From the NCBI RefSeq assembly GCF_034190915.1, contig NW_026947484.1, positions 184,630,982-184,694,981 on the forward strand: a stretch of 64,000 bases of DNA, read 5' to 3'. How positions within the stretch are numbered: position 1 is the first letter of the stretch; each line of letters begins with the position of its first letter. Below the pieces are notes generated by a model, which made no database searches, had not been told where the DNA came from, and saw only the letters and a program-made list of their open reading frames with translations. The translations under genes and the position numbers were made by a program. Below are positions 44,946 through 57,960 of this stretch, piece by piece. This stretch comes from Cavia porcellus. Lineage: Eukaryota > Chordata > Mammalia > Rodentia > Caviidae.

Positions 44946-47900
44946 TATAAAAACTCATATTTATTCACCATTGTGCTTAAACATACACACCTTTAGACCT
45001 CAAGGAGAAAATTTCTCATTTATGGTAAAAGATTTGAACAATCCTGAAAGATGTGAGATATAATGCTGTTGAGGATTATAAAAGCAAATGCAAATTTAAA
45101 AGAAACTTTCTGCCCCATATTCTAATACCATTTACGTTTATAAACTTATAACTTAAAGTATGCCCCATTCTTGCCATGTATAAAGTTTTGAAGCCATTGA
45201 AGTTTCTTGCTATACATTCTGACTTTCATCCCTTGAACACACTTAGAAAATATCCTCACAATAATATCTCCATAATGGGAGATAACATACTCATTTCCCA
45301 GACTGTATTTCTTAAGAAATTTGGAAACAAATAATGTGATAGAATCAAAAATATCTCCCAGTTTCTGTGGAGGTTAGAAATCTAATATAGGCAGGTCTAC
45401 CTATCCAAGCAGTAAACCTATCTCTTGGCAGAAATAGGTGAAACTTATTTTTATTTTTAATTTCGCAAGTAGGGTAGCCACATCATCCACCAGTAAGATC
45501 AGGAAATAGAGATAATGATGTCAAGTCCTGTTGTCTGAGTACTACCTGTTTATCAAAACAACACATACATGAGTAAAATTTGAGCTGAAATAACTAGTAG
45601 TATATCAACATTGGTCCAATTATTGTGGCAAAGGAATCATGCCAAAATGAAATGTTGATAAAAGGCAAAGTAGGTTAGAAGTCTACACAAAATTTCAATA
45701 TTTCTCTACATTTAAATTGTTTTAAAATTAAAAGAAAATCTTTAAAATATTAATCATTAACTCTTCACATGATTCAATAATTCTACTCAGAAATTCAACC
45801 AAAATAATATATATATATATATATCAACAAAAAGTTTAGTTTTTATAAGAAATATCCAGAAATCAAAAATTACCCAATTACCTGTTGCTAGTTGAAGGGG
45901 AAAACAAAATAGGTATGTCTGTGCAAAACAGTTTTAACTGTCTCCCAAAAGGACAAATTTGATGTTGTAATAATATAAATGAATCTTAAAATGTTTGTTT
46001 CACAAAATAATTCAGTCAAATGTATCAAATGTACAGGATTCTACTTTTTCTAGAGTATACATACATTTAGTGACAAGAAAGGTAAAATCTAAGGAAGTGC
46101 TACAGATAGAGAAAAGAATCAAGAGGAACCCACTTCAAGAGAGTAACTGAAATTTTGGGAAGTAGAGAATATGTTTATTGTAGTTCTGAGTTATAAATAT
46201 GTCAGATCATGTTAAACTATGACATTTAAATATGTGAAATATATGGTATACCAAGTATATCCCCAACTGATCCAATAGAACTAAACTAAATAGCTGGTAA
46301 AACTCACAATATTAAATTATAATGTTGAATTATAATTGAATTAAAACATAAATGCATCGATGAATAAATAATGCATTTCAATGTGTAATTATTTAAAAAG
46401 AAGCTTTATTCTCCCCAGTGCTTTCATTTTATGCTATTAGGCTTAGATGAAAGAGGTGAACTTTTCTTTGTTTTATCATTTTTAATTTATGGATAAAATC
46501 ACATATATTTATCAAAAGAACATGATATTTTGAAGTATAAATTTTAGAGGTAAAGAGAAATTTTTCCTTTAAAGTTTAGCTGAAATAAAGAGAAAAAATG
46601 TTAAGAAACACTAAAGTCATATACAAATTTACATAGCATGCAAAAGAGAAAATACAACACAGAGAATCTAATAGTAAGGAGATGACCTACTAGTCTAAAA
46701 CTATTCAGAAACTCATGCATCTCATTTCTTTGAAATGTGTTACAGTGATAAATGTAGACAATTTTAATGAATATAGTAAATGAGTTCCAGGAGAGTCCAA
46801 ATTATTTGGAGAACATACAATAGCCTCCCAAAACAGACAATACTTTATAAATGATTCTCTTTGGAACTGAAATGGAGGACAATGGTGTAAGATGAAAATA
46901 TGCCCAGATATGTTGTAAGATTGCAGTCTTTTTCCAGTGATATGAATATAGTTACTAAGAACTCAGAGAAGGGACTAGAAGTACTTTCTTCTATGTCCAG
47001 ACTTTAGGAACATATAAGAACTTTCCAGAACAATTTTCCTTGCAATAGGAGGAGGAAAGTAAGGGAAGGTCATAGGGATTTTGATTCTGAAATAAGTTCA
47101 AGGGTCTCTGAGCTAATCAAAATAACAATTTTGGGGATATCATTTTCTGAAAAAAATATGTAAGCTATGGATAATCCAATGATTTAAAAATTAGCTCACA
47201 TATTTTTTTCTGATAAGAATACTTAACGTGTATTATTATTTGGATTTTTCAAAGATAAACTATATATTTACGGACTGTAGTGATCATCTTGCTCAGGTTT
47301 GAGGAACAATATTTTGTTTAAAATGAGTGCAAAAATGAATGAGTATCTCCAAACTTTTTGAAATAACGAATAGTAATAATTTCCTGTTCAATAAGCACAA
47401 CAATATATTTCCAAGGAAAGTTCACTAAAAGTACATTAATATTTATAATCTATCTGAAATTATCCCAGCACTCATTCCTTCCACTAAGACATTTCATTTT
47501 CCTGTTAAAATGCAAATATATTATCTGGGAGGATGAACACATTAAGTCATTATCTGCCATTAGAGATGTTGTTCAATTAGCTCAATAGTCTCCTCTATCA
47601 GGCCTAGTTGATGGTCTCAGAGGGACTCTGTCAGGACTAGAAGTAGTAGATTTAGAGTAAGTTCACATTTTTAGTTATTTTGCTAAACAACTAGATGGGA
47701 AGCATAAGAGAACTTGATTATGAACAAAAGAATGAAAACTTAGAATCTTAACTGAAATATATTGTGAATAGAAATAAATTGCTTTAAGTATATAAAAATG
47801 CTGAAACATTCAGGTAACTTCATGCTAACACCTTTTAAAGTGTGCATATTTTAACTATGGGGTATTTAGGCATCTGAAAGAATAGTAGTTGTTTCAACTC

Positions 47901-48437
47901 TGCAAAGTTACAGGAATAATATTCATTTTATTATGCTCTACTCATGAATGCAAATGTTGTTGCTGGCATTGGAGAGCTGAAAATATCCTAACAGTTTGTT
48001 TTATGAAATTAAATTTCATTCCTGTTGGGTTTGCAGCCATATCACCATTCATTCCTTAGTCAATGTAGAATTCTTATGAATCTTCTTACTTTTTAATGAC
48101 CAAGTTAAAACCTAATTTCAAGCTTTACTTAGTATGAGAATATATAACTTATGAATATTAGTTGTATACTAGACCTGATTCACAAATTAACTTCAAAAAA
48201 GTTACTTTTCATTGCCATATGAAATTTTATATTTCACTGAATTTCGTGACTGTTGATTAAGAAAATATTGTCTCTGATCACCAGCACCACTAAAAAACTA
48301 GTAGAACCCAGAAGAAAAAATACAGCAAATCAGTGTTTGACTTTTAAAGGTAAAACTAACTAAATAATTGTCCCAGTTTCTTGTTTTTATTTTGTACTTT
48401 TGATCTTAATTTGGAATGTCTTAAAAGTGTTGCCAAA
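44946..48437. other. Unassigned AT-rich sequence
   Basis: The second longest stretch without a recognised element. No frame over 60 codons with coding character. Contains a short (AT)n at 45808-45824. 46480-46540 may be a fragment of an antisense old L1, not called. Confidence 0.4.
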
Positions 48438-48439
48438 AA

Positions 48440-48776
48440 ATAAAACTAGACCCATGCCTATCAGCATGTACTATGTTAAAATCTAAATGAATCAAAGATC
48501 TGAATATTGAAACAGAAACACTAAATCTATTGGAGGACAAATTGGGTAAAAACCTTAAAGGCATAGGGGTTGGTAGAGAATTCATTAACAGAAATCAAAC
48601 CACACAGGAACTATTCCCCAGAATCAATAACTGGGATCACGTCTTACTAAAAAGTTCTACACGTCAAAAGAAAAACAAAGCATCGGGCTGGGGATTTAGC
48701 TCAGTGGCATAAGTGCCTGCCTTGCAAGCAGGCAGTCATGAGTTCGATCCCTGGTACCGATAAAAAAGAAAAAGAC

Positions 48777-48813
<37 letters not shown>

Positions 48814-49490
48814 AAAGCATAGTAAAAAGAAAACCTACAAACTGGGAAAAAATGTTAATGAACTGTCCCTCAGACAAAAGACATCTGTGAAAAACATATA
48901 AAGAATTAAAAACAAATCAGATCCCTGAAACTAAAGGACCCAATCCAAAAACGGGCATCTGAGATGAATACACAATTCTCAGATGAAGAAATATAAATAG
49001 CAAATAAATACATGAAAAAATCTTCATCATCCTTAGTCATTAGAGAAATGCAAATTAAAACCAACCTGAGATTCCATCTCATCCCAGAAAGAATGGCCTG
49101 GATTAAGAAAACTACCAACAATAAGTGCTGGAGAGGATGTGAGGAAAAAGGAACTCTCTTGTACTGTCGGTGGGAGTGTAGAGTGGTGCAACCATTGTGG
49201 AGGTCAGTCTGGAGATTTCTCAAAAACAGAATGGAAGTTCCATTTGATCCAGCTATTCCACTTCTAGGCATATTCCCAGAATAACTGAAAACAACATATC
49301 GCAGTGATATATGTCCACTCATGTTTATAGCAACACAATTTGTAGAAGCCAGTCTTGGAAACAACCTAAGTGCCCATCAACTGAGGAATGGATTAAAAAG
49401 TTGTAGTACAATGGAGTACTACAAAGCTATAAAGAATGATCTCATTTAGATATTTATAAATTAATGGACACAGCTTGAGACCATACTCAC
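48440..49490 (+). pseudogene. L1 ORF2 C-terminal remnant, copy F
   Basis: Only the C-terminal region downstream of the RT is present. It is interrupted by an ID-like SINE at 48685-48801. The frame at 49012-49284 is the longest open piece, and several stops flank it. Confidence 0.85.
48685..48801 (+). mobile_element. Young ID-like SINE inside L1 copy F
   Basis: GGGCTGGGGATTTAGCTCAG, GCCTTGCAAGCAGGCAGTCA, B box GAGTTCGATCC, then GATAAAAAAGAAAAAGAC and a long A tail. The duplication AAAAGAAAAACAAAGCAT (48666-48683) recurs at 48802-48820 with one extra A. The L1 is therefore older than the SINE. Confidence 0.96.
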
Positions 49491-49669
49491 AAGCGAAATA
49501 AGTCAAACTCACATGTATAAATACTAAGTAGTCTCCCAAGTGTAAGAATACATAAAAGTACATGGTAATCATGATTCCCCATTATATGGCTTTGAAGCCT
49601 TATAAGGTTTTCATTCATTCATTAGAATGTTTTTTTTTTTTTTCTAGGTTATTTGATTTTATTGTCTGT

Positions 49670-50060
49670 GAGGGTATGAACAGCTATTTGAAGAAAACAA
49701 GACATTATAATAGCTAGTGCTGATTTAATATCATCTTGTTTTGAAGTCCCACTAAGCTTTTGTTCTTCTATCTCCATCAGTTTTATCATATTATGTCTTT
49801 TTGGATTTTATTGTATGTGATAGTACAAACAAAAATTTTTATGAACAAGGAGATGATATAGTAACCATTGTTATTTTCTGGTAGTTGGTTCTGAATACCC
49901 TGTAACACTTTCATTCTCTTGAATTGCGCTATACTGTTTTATTATGTTTGATATTATAGTATGTGAAGGTATACTCAAATATTTCAAGGAAAAAGACACT
50001 ATGGTAGCTACTGTTATGTCGGATTGTCTCATGGTGAAACACTATGTTGCTTAAATTGTT
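49670..50060 (+). repeat. Tandem-unit 3' UTR of L1 copy F
   Basis: Three units with AACAGCTATTTGAAGAAAAC-type cores, 149 and 146 bp apart, colinear with units 2-4 of HAL1 copy C. Confidence 0.8.
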
Positions 50061-50135
50061 CTCTTCTGGCCTGTTCTGTTATGTCCTTTTTTTTTTTTTT
50101 TTTAAATCTTACTCTTTTTTTAAATAAAAGTAAAA

Positions 50136-50574
50136 CAAACAAATAATCAAAAAATGTTAAAATATAGTGCAGGAGAAGTATTTGAAATTAACAGCATGTA
50201 ACATTGTTGAACACTGTTTTGCCAAATACAACTCCAGCGAGATATATAAGATAAAGATGGATTCTAAAACTAGTAAACTGTTAGTAATAGAGGGGTGTTC
50301 TAAAATGAAATAAGGCAAACATAGAAAGAAGATGTTGTATAGTCTATATTTCATGTAGAATGTATAATACACAGACATAGATAATGAAAGTGTAGTTACT
50401 AGTACTGGATGGGGAATAAAATAGAAAGATATAAGTGAAAGGATATAAAATAGCATGTATATCGTGTATATAGGTTCAACTAACCTAAAGACCTAATGTA
50501 GATACGAAAACTAAAGTTGATAAAACTATGTTATTTTAAAGACAAATGTATTTTAAAAGGTTATGATCCAGAAA
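50136..50574. other. Unassigned AT-rich sequence
   Basis: No gene. The 99-codon minus-strand frame (50157-50456) has no recognisable domain. Confidence 0.4.
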
Positions 50575-50870
50575 TTCTGCTCTTATTTACCCAAAGAAAT
50601 GGAAATATTAGGCTACATGGAAACTTGCATGCAAATGTAATTGTACATTTACTTTAAAACTGAAACACTGGAAACAGCCCTAATGTTGAACAATAGATGA
50701 ATAGTTAAGCCTATTACGGTATATGAATACCATGGAAGACTACCAAAGAACAAAAGATGAAATATTAATGCAAAAACAAATTGATAGATCTCTAAATAAT
50801 TGTGTTTTATCTTTAAATAATCATTCTGTATGAAAGAAAACAGATTATAAACTATAAATAAGAGGATAAA
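50575..50870 (+). mobile_element. Old L1 ORF2 3' fragment
   Basis: GATCCAGAAATTCTGCTCTT, then TTACCCAAAGAAATGGAAAT, CTAATGTTGAACAATAGATG and CATGGAAGACTACCAAAGAA follow the L1 ORF2 3' order. Strongly diverged. Confidence 0.65.
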
Positions 50871-51279
50871 TATACACTAGGATTTTTTTGCTAAATATTT
50901 ATTTATGATAGCATGTGCCAGATATACTTAGCAAGATTTTAATGTGGAATTTAATAAACTGACAGCATATAAAAATATTTCATTTAGAGTAAAATAATTG
51001 TATACCTTTGGATTTTAATGATACTGATGTTAATAGTGTAAATGTCAACATAGATTAACAGTGAGCAAAGAGGAGAGTAGAAGAATTTATGTCCATATAC
51101 ATATGAATATATATTTTCATGCTGAAAGAACAAATGGAAATTAAAAAGATGTCATTTAATTCTCTTTAAAAATTTTTCTCATTTTTACTTAGTCTTGAGA
51201 GGATTTACTGAACGCATTTGCAACTATAAACATTTTCTCATCTCTGTGAACCGTTTAAAAACTCCGTTTGGATTCTTTT
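50871..51279. other. Unassigned AT-rich sequence
   Basis: No gene or repeat recognised. Confidence 0.4.
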
Positions 51280-51440
51280 GAGAGGAGTTGGTTTTCTGAG
51301 GCAGGATCTCACTATATAGTTGAGGCTGCTCCTAAATTCACTGAATAGCCCAAATGGCTTCAAACTCAAGGCAGGACAATCCTATCTCAATCTCCTAAAT
51401 GCTGCAATTTAGCATGGATCACCATGCTTGCCTCTTTTGG
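51280..51440 (-). mobile_element. B1-like SINE, antisense
   Basis: On + it reads TGAGGCAGGATCTCACTATA, TTCAAACTCAAGGCAGGACA, TCTCAATCTCCTAAATGCTG and CACCATGCTTGCC, the reverse complement of a 7SL-derived monomer with a short internal insertion. Confidence 0.75.
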
Positions 51441-51857
51441 ATATTAGAAAGTTATTTTGTCAATTTGATGAGGCAGAAGTTTCTTCTTTAAGAACCTAAG
51501 AGTCATTTCCTTGAAATGCAAAATCAAGGAAGACTTGAATATTTTAGTCTGTAGAGGCAAAGAGTATAATTTAAAGAGTAACTTCCTCCAATTTGTAAAG
51601 CTACCTGTTATCACTGAAAAATATGTTCGTTAATAAAGCTGATCAGTTAACAAGAATGGTCAACTCAATTACCCCTAAAATTTAGAATAAACTGTTTGCA
51701 AAAAATGGCACAAGTCTTTAACTGGGGGCTAGCTAAGTTTACTTGAAAACATGTATTAAATAATGTCTGCCTACCTTTATAAAAAAAGGATGAAATTTCT
51801 TTTGCTTTTTTATTTTTTTAGCAGAGTATGATTTGTCATTTGTCATTTGCAGTGCAG
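51441..51857. other. Unassigned AT-rich sequence
   Basis: No gene or repeat recognised. Confidence 0.4.
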
Positions 51858-52460
51858 TATTACAGGAAATTAAGTTAGATAAAAATATTATAGACAGTCA
51901 GACAAGGCTAGGTCCTTCAAGGAACCACTGCAGAAGGCAAGAGGCAGAAGCAGTCACCTTCACTATGGGCCAGGCCTCAGGACAAAAGATCAAGCAAATG
52001 CACCCAAATTCTAAGGACTGATATTCTAAATAGGTCTCTTTCACACTGAGGAAGCCAGGAGTCAGCATTGTAAAACAGTACAGGAAGAATCAGTGTTCTT
52101 TAAGCATGCCCACTTGCTACCTGACTGGCTTCCCTATTTGTTTCCAATTTCATCAATTTTACCTGAGCAATTATTCTTACTGGTTGACCATAGTTCTGTC
52201 CCACCTCATGCCCACCACCCTTGAGGTTCCCATGTTTTCACCACCCTAGACCTGTCTCATTTTGTGGTTTTACTCTATAAAAGTCCCTAGAAAAAAGAGT
52301 CTTTGGCAACCCATTTGGGACAGTTTCTGTCTCTGTCTCTTACAGAATCTTTCTTTCTCCCAAAAAATATATTCTGCTCTTCACATCCATTGTTCCTAAA
52401 ATTCATTCTTTGATTTTAGAAAACACAAATTCACTGGACATATAGTACATTTAGAGTTTC
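51858..52460 (+). mobile_element. Solo LTR of an endogenous-retrovirus-type element, copy 2
   Basis: Homologous to 3262-3862 in the same orientation. Shared blocks include ACAGTCAGACAAGGCTAGG, CTTGCTACCTGACTGGCTTC, TCTGTCCCACCTCATGCCC and GGCAACCCATTTGGGAC. TATAAAAG is intact at 52276-52283, while the AATAAA of copy 1 is changed here to AAAAAA. No internal region adjoins it. Confidence 0.65.
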
Positions 52461-52779
52461 TTCTCTCTGTATCAATAACAGATTGTGATAGATGTATAAC
52501 ACATTAAGTTTCATAATCATTTAAGAATAAAACCATTGAAAGTAGTTCTATATAAAGAAAAACTTATATTCCCCCAACATTATGCATATATAAATGTGTG
52601 TACATATACACACATAAATACACTGACCTGCTTCTCCTCAGATTTTCTGTTATCATAATTATGAAAATACAAACATTTCTACTTTCCAAAAGTTGAAGGA
52701 TTCCAGCTGTAACAGCCCTGAGAAGTATTCTTCATTCGATTAAGAAAACACTAGCAGATTAGGAAAGTATCCTCCGGGA
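52461..52779. other. Unassigned AT-rich sequence
   Basis: No gene or repeat recognised. Confidence 0.4.
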
Positions 52780-53970
52780 TATGTCTGAGTGTATCATGAA
52801 AGGTGTGCTTTGATTTCTACATGTAGTCCCTGATTAGGGATATTTTTCTTCTGCTCATCTGCTAACCACTGTGAACTAAACGTCTTTTCTCTGTTATTTC
52901 CTTCCACTATGCTACTTCTGCCTTGGGGCCAGCTGAACACGAACTAAAATGGCAAAATCAAGTGATGAATTAAAGTCCTTCTACTTTAAATTGTGATACT
53001 TAGGGTAATTAATCTGGCAGACAAATTTTCAAGACAGTGCACAGTATTCAGGAAATGGCTTGGGAACTGTTGGTTTCTTTCAGCCAGGTTTAAAGTGAGT
53101 GTTAAGACAGAAAGTTAGCAGAAACATTTAAAAAGTTTAACTTTTTCCCCGAAGAAATTACATGTAAAATTGGGGCTGAAAGAGATATGACTGCTAAAGG
53201 TTAGCACCATTAAAATGAAATCAAAGGTTTAGCTCAGTGGCATAAGCACCTGCTTGGCAAGCAGAGCTGTGAGTTTGAGTTCCTGTAAAAGCATAACAAA
53301 ACTAAACAAAAGAAAAACCTCACATTTTGCCAGATATGAAACTATAGAGCTTAATGTTTCTGCACTGCTGGGTTTTAGGCTTGCTTTGGTCCAATTTTTT
53401 TCCATCCCTTTCTTCCTCATTACGAAAGTGGAATACTTTCCCATTGCCACTGTATTTGGCAATATTCAATTTGCTTTTGATTTTTATAGAAATTCACAGG
53501 GAAGCTGATCTTGAATCTCAGAATAAACTTTGACTTGAACTTTTTACCGGTGCTAGGGCATTGGGGAAAGGAGTGCTGTGTTTTGGCTGTATATGGAAAG
53601 GTGATATCATGTTAGGTGAAAGTATTAATTTCTTGTGTTTATTTGGACATTATGCTTTAAGAAGATATGATTATGTGTAAAGTTGACACTGGGTGTATTG
53701 TGAGCATTAGCATTAGGATTAGGTAGGTCAACTTCGTCAGATTAAGAAATGCCTTAGAGATTAACAAAGTGTACTCATGGATGCATCTGCATGGGTCATG
53801 GAACTTTGGGTACTCTCTGTGGATCTTGTCCCACAATGCTCTGCTTCCAGTCCCTCAAGAACTAAGCATCTCTGCCCTACTTTGGCCCCCACCAAGCCAA
53901 ATCAAACCCGTTCTCCTGTAAGTTGTGGGTGTTAGATATTTTGTCCTAGTCATAAGAAAGTTGATTAATT
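52780..53970 (+). mobile_element. Decayed MaLR-type element
   Basis: A likely 5' LTR (about 52780-53005, with ATGCTACTTCTGCCTTGGGG and GAACACGAACTAAAATGG), internal blocks matching the element at 22-24 kb (GACAAATTTTCAAGACAGTG; AGCTTAATGTTTCTGCACTG), and a likely 3' LTR (about 53580-53970, ending TTTGTCCTAGTCATAAG). Boundaries are approximate. The overlapping 77- and 84-codon frames near 53.25-53.5 kb are not genes. Confidence 0.55.
53226..53310 (+). mobile_element. ID-like SINE nested in decayed MaLR
   Basis: GGTTTAGCTCAGTGGCATAA, then GCACCTGCTTGGCAAGCAGA, B-box region GTGAGTTTGAGTTCC and an A-rich tail. The first bases of the head are lost. Confidence 0.85.
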
Positions 53971-56900
53971 TAAATCATGAAAGCTTGTTCTAGAAAAATA
54001 TTTCTTATATCCTTCAAAAGCCCTGGTTAAGAGATACTCTTTTTTACTCCTGAGCCCTTATGAAAAGATTATTGAAAATAAGATATAGACTCAGTAATGC
54101 TATTTTAAATTATGTAATTAGAATTTTTATGCTATGTATGCACATTACATTATATATATATATATATATATATGATAATTCTAATCCATAGTTTTAGAAT
54201 ATAAAAAAGAAGCTCCTGAAATAATATTTCTTATGACTCCATATATCAAATGAATTTTTGGATTCATTACTGTTTTTAGAGGTGATTGGGACAAATGAGA
54301 TGAATTCATAGGTAAGAACTGTTGTGTATCTACAAGTATTCTCATATACTTGATCCTATGAAGTATTTCCTTGTAGAAGCATTAGTGTATCACATATTTT
54401 TCTGGCTCTAGACACAAAGTCATGAAAGGTTTTCTGTTTCTTGTAAAGGTGTGAGAATTTTACAAGAACATGCTTGAATGTATGTAGAAGTAGTGTGTGT
54501 GCTTAAATCATTGTAGTATGGAAGTCAATGAAACCTTTTTGTTTTGCACTAAAAGCTTTCCACATCCTAATGCATCTTTGTCTTTTTAAAAACTGCTTTA
54601 TGTATTCATCACTTACCTCATTTGAGTACTATTTTTCTTGAATTTAAACTTCAAGATTTTTTGAGGTTTGAAAATGTTTTGGTTTTCTATATTGACGTAT
54701 TTTATGCACATTAGTCTACTTTTAATACATACAATGCCAAGCTTTAAAATTACATGTTTATTGTTACCAAATAATATATCTTGCTATTCTTTTTTTATTA
54801 AAATCTGACTTTTCAAGTCTGTGCATCATGAGTTCATTTCACTGTCTGTGTTTTGAATTTCTTTCAATGAATCTCAGCTTTAAACTGGACCAACAAAGAT
54901 GGTTTGGTTTGACCACACAATCTTTGACATTCCTCTTTTTTCTTTCTTCTCTCTCTTTCCCCAGACTTTATCACAAGAGTCTTTGAAAAGTAGACTTTGG
55001 ATAATAAGGCACACAACAGTATGCAAAGATATAAGCCAGTAATACAAATAATAGCTCAGTGATCTTACCATTTTTGTTACTGGTATTAGTAATTGTGATT
55101 TCTTAAGCTTAATGATAGTGTCCTTCTTCTTACCAACATTTGTGTTTTAATTTCTCTAATGATTGTTTTTATTTTCATTTATATCTACTCTAATTTTATT
55201 ACATATTTTCTTCTCCCTATTTTACCGTTAATTTTTTTTTGCATTTCTTAATCTCTAAGGTGAAAAAACTAATGAACATTGATTTTAGATACTTCTTTCT
55301 CAATAGAAGATGTGGCAGTTTTGGCTCCTCACTGGAGCTCCATGGACACCACCTGAGGAGAGGGAAAAACTTCTTAATTGTCATCTTGTGATCCAGAGAT
55401 TACAAAAGGTGCTCTCTTGATCCTAAGTACTTAGTGATAGAAAATTCTAATTGTCACTGAAGTCTCTCCTGTGAATCCAGTTCACCATCAAGGTGAATTC
55501 TGGATGGAGATAGACAAGCACATTCCCCAAATGGTCTTTATAGAGCAATGTTGTTACCACATGCTAGCAATGACATTGTGAACTCCTAGTTAGACCTTCG
55601 TTACTCCTACTATAGTTGAGAAATGGGTGGTTCAGTGCAACCTGCTTTAGATGAAATTACAGAGATCCCACTTGGCCTTTACTGATTTTGTAGAAAGTGC
55701 AACAAATTTCTCTGTGATGTTTAACTAGAATAGAGAAGTTATTTAAAATGTTTCTGTCTTTCTAAAATGTGCCTTTTTAGTCTTTTAGGGATTTTTTTCT
55801 ATACATGTTTGTGTGTTTTGTTTGCTATTTTCAGGTCAAATTTACAATCTATGAGGTAAATTGAAAAAGCAGAAAAATCACTATTGCATTATCTTCCTGG
55901 ACAGGCTCAAAGTCTTTTGCAACCTTGCCTTACATTTTGGAACTTTTGAAGGTATATTATCTTTGTTTCATCTAAAATGTACATAACCTTTAGCTGTGCT
56001 TAGCTTAGGAATTGGAAAATCTAAAAATGGTACCCATTTCTGGTAAAGTTGATTGGATTTGTTTTAAATAGATTTTTTTAATGGTTGATGATTTTATGAC
56101 TATTGGCAATTATTTCAGTGCACTGGATCTTTAGTCCTTTAAAACAACTTTCACAGACTTTGCTTTCCTTTGTGTGTTTCAATGTAAGTGTTAAAAATGA
56201 AAATGAATAAAAGAATATAAATGTCTGCAAATGACTTACAAATTCCAAATACTTCATTCATAATTAATTATAAATTATACTGTAGATAAACCCCCATTCT
56301 CTCAGTTTTTATAACACATTTTAATATCATTCTGAGAAATGTTTTCTGGTCAATATTCTTTTTAGACTGGGAATTGAGGTCATCAGATGTATTTATTTTT
56401 ATTTTTAAAATAATTTTCATACCTTTTCTATTTTCTTTGACACATTTATTATATCAACTACAATGCAGAAATTCAATATAGAACTTGTTTTATTAGCTAG
56501 TTAAACGAATGCCACAAGGTTAATCTCCTTTCTCTCCTAAGGAATCAATATATAGTTTATGGTGGTTGAAGAGAGAGTAAATGAACTGAATGAGATTTTA
56601 TATTATTCAAGTTTTATGATATTTTCAATTTTATACCAGAATTTATATATTCATTTGCTATATTTTTGAATTATCACATAACAAAATTTTTCCCTGGATT
56701 ATTCTAAAATTTATTTAGCTTTTTTGTAAATAGCATAACCCTGAATAAAAATAGTTTTCTGAAATCACATCCTGATTAGGGTTATAGTTTCAGAGCAGTT
56801 AGTAACCTGCCCTAATAGGAAAAGTAGGGGATTTGGAGGTTGGTGTTTTTATTTTGCCTTTCATGGGATACTTCTTTTACTTGGTGGTGACTGCGATGTT

Positions 56901-57960
56901 CAGTTGTCCTTCTTAATAATCAAGGGCTCCCTCATGTGTGAGATTTGTGGCCTTTATCTTACCTCGGCCTAGCTTATTCCTGCCTGACCATTTCTTGGGA
57001 GCTGGAGATCAATGTTGTGTTTCCCTACTGCCCTGTAGGAAAAATCCAGGCCCAAGTTCAATACACCACCAGAATACAAAATAAATTCAAGGATTAATGA
57101 CCTATTGATCTCAGGCAGAGAAGTGTTGTGAATTAGTTCTTCATCCCTGTGTCTTAGGAAACTGGCATGAAGAGTTGGACAGAAACAAAAAAGGTCTTGT
57201 CAACAAGTGATATATGGAAGGCAAAGGATGAAGGTCACTTTAAGATCCAGGACAAATACCTGAATAGTCACTTTAAAGGGAGCAGTAGGCAACCAGTTCT
57301 CCCATTCTTCCAGGTGTAGAACTGATTTTTAAATTCTTACCTCTGGTGAATTGCTGTAGTCATATAAAAGTGACTAGGGGAAGTGAGCGCTTTTCTGAAA
57401 TAAACTTGTATTCTAAGTGGCAACGTAAAATGTTAAGGATTAACTACCCATGTACAGTGGTTAATAATTTACAGTGGTTAATAATTTTCTCATTAAATCA
57501 TAAATTATTTAAATGAAATTTACTGTGTACCAAGTATATCCTTATCATTTAAATTCAGAATAAATAAACTTCTGGATATTATAGGTCACCATGAAGTAAA
57601 ACATGGTATCTTAAAATTTGAAACTAGCATTAGTCTACCTACAAGTTATTAGGGTTTGTATATACATTTTACGGATCTTCTTAATAAGAGTAAATATTGA
57701 CTAACACGAAGTTTAATTTTATTTTGTGAAACATGAAATTAGAATATTTTTCTTTTCTACTTGCCATACTTCTTATTGAATTATACTCATATTTAGTTTT
57801 ACTCATAACCTGTATTTTAATGTTCATAAGATTTTGTAATAAAACTTAAAAGCTACTGTTAAATTTGTAACAGAATGAGTTCTGATATTTTAATGATTTT
57901 TAAAAGATACACCCACTTAATAAATCTTTCAATCATTCAAATGTCTATCATTTTAATTGA
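53971..57960. other. Unassigned sequence, mostly AT-rich
   Basis: No gene recognised. Contains (TA)n at 54152-54173 and two GC-richer patches (55290-55720 and 56920-57330) without repeat or exon signals I can defend. A perfect 17-bp tandem duplication, ACAGTGGTTAATAATTT, lies at 57454-57487. Confidence 0.4.

Larger units (their letters stand above)
48438..50135 (+). mobile_element. 5'-truncated L1 (copy F) with nested SINE
   Basis: Starts within ORF2 at text homologous to 43009 of copy B (AACTAGACCCATGCCTATCA). ORF2 C-terminal text is readable at 49012-49284 (KCWRGCEEKGTLLYCRWEC, where the motif His is Tyr; VQPLWRSVWRFLKN). A 3' UTR of tandem units follows (cores at 49670, 49819, 49965; spacing 149 and 146), ending in T-rich then A-rich sequence. 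Its 3' UTR resembles HAL1 copy C rather than copy B. Length without the SINE is about 1.56 kb. Confidence 0.85.

Noticed and set aside
48906..49364. Minus-strand frame of 152 codons, the longest in the window
   Set aside because: It is the antisense of the L1 ORF2 C-terminal region of copy F; the sense strand gives clear ORF2 text.
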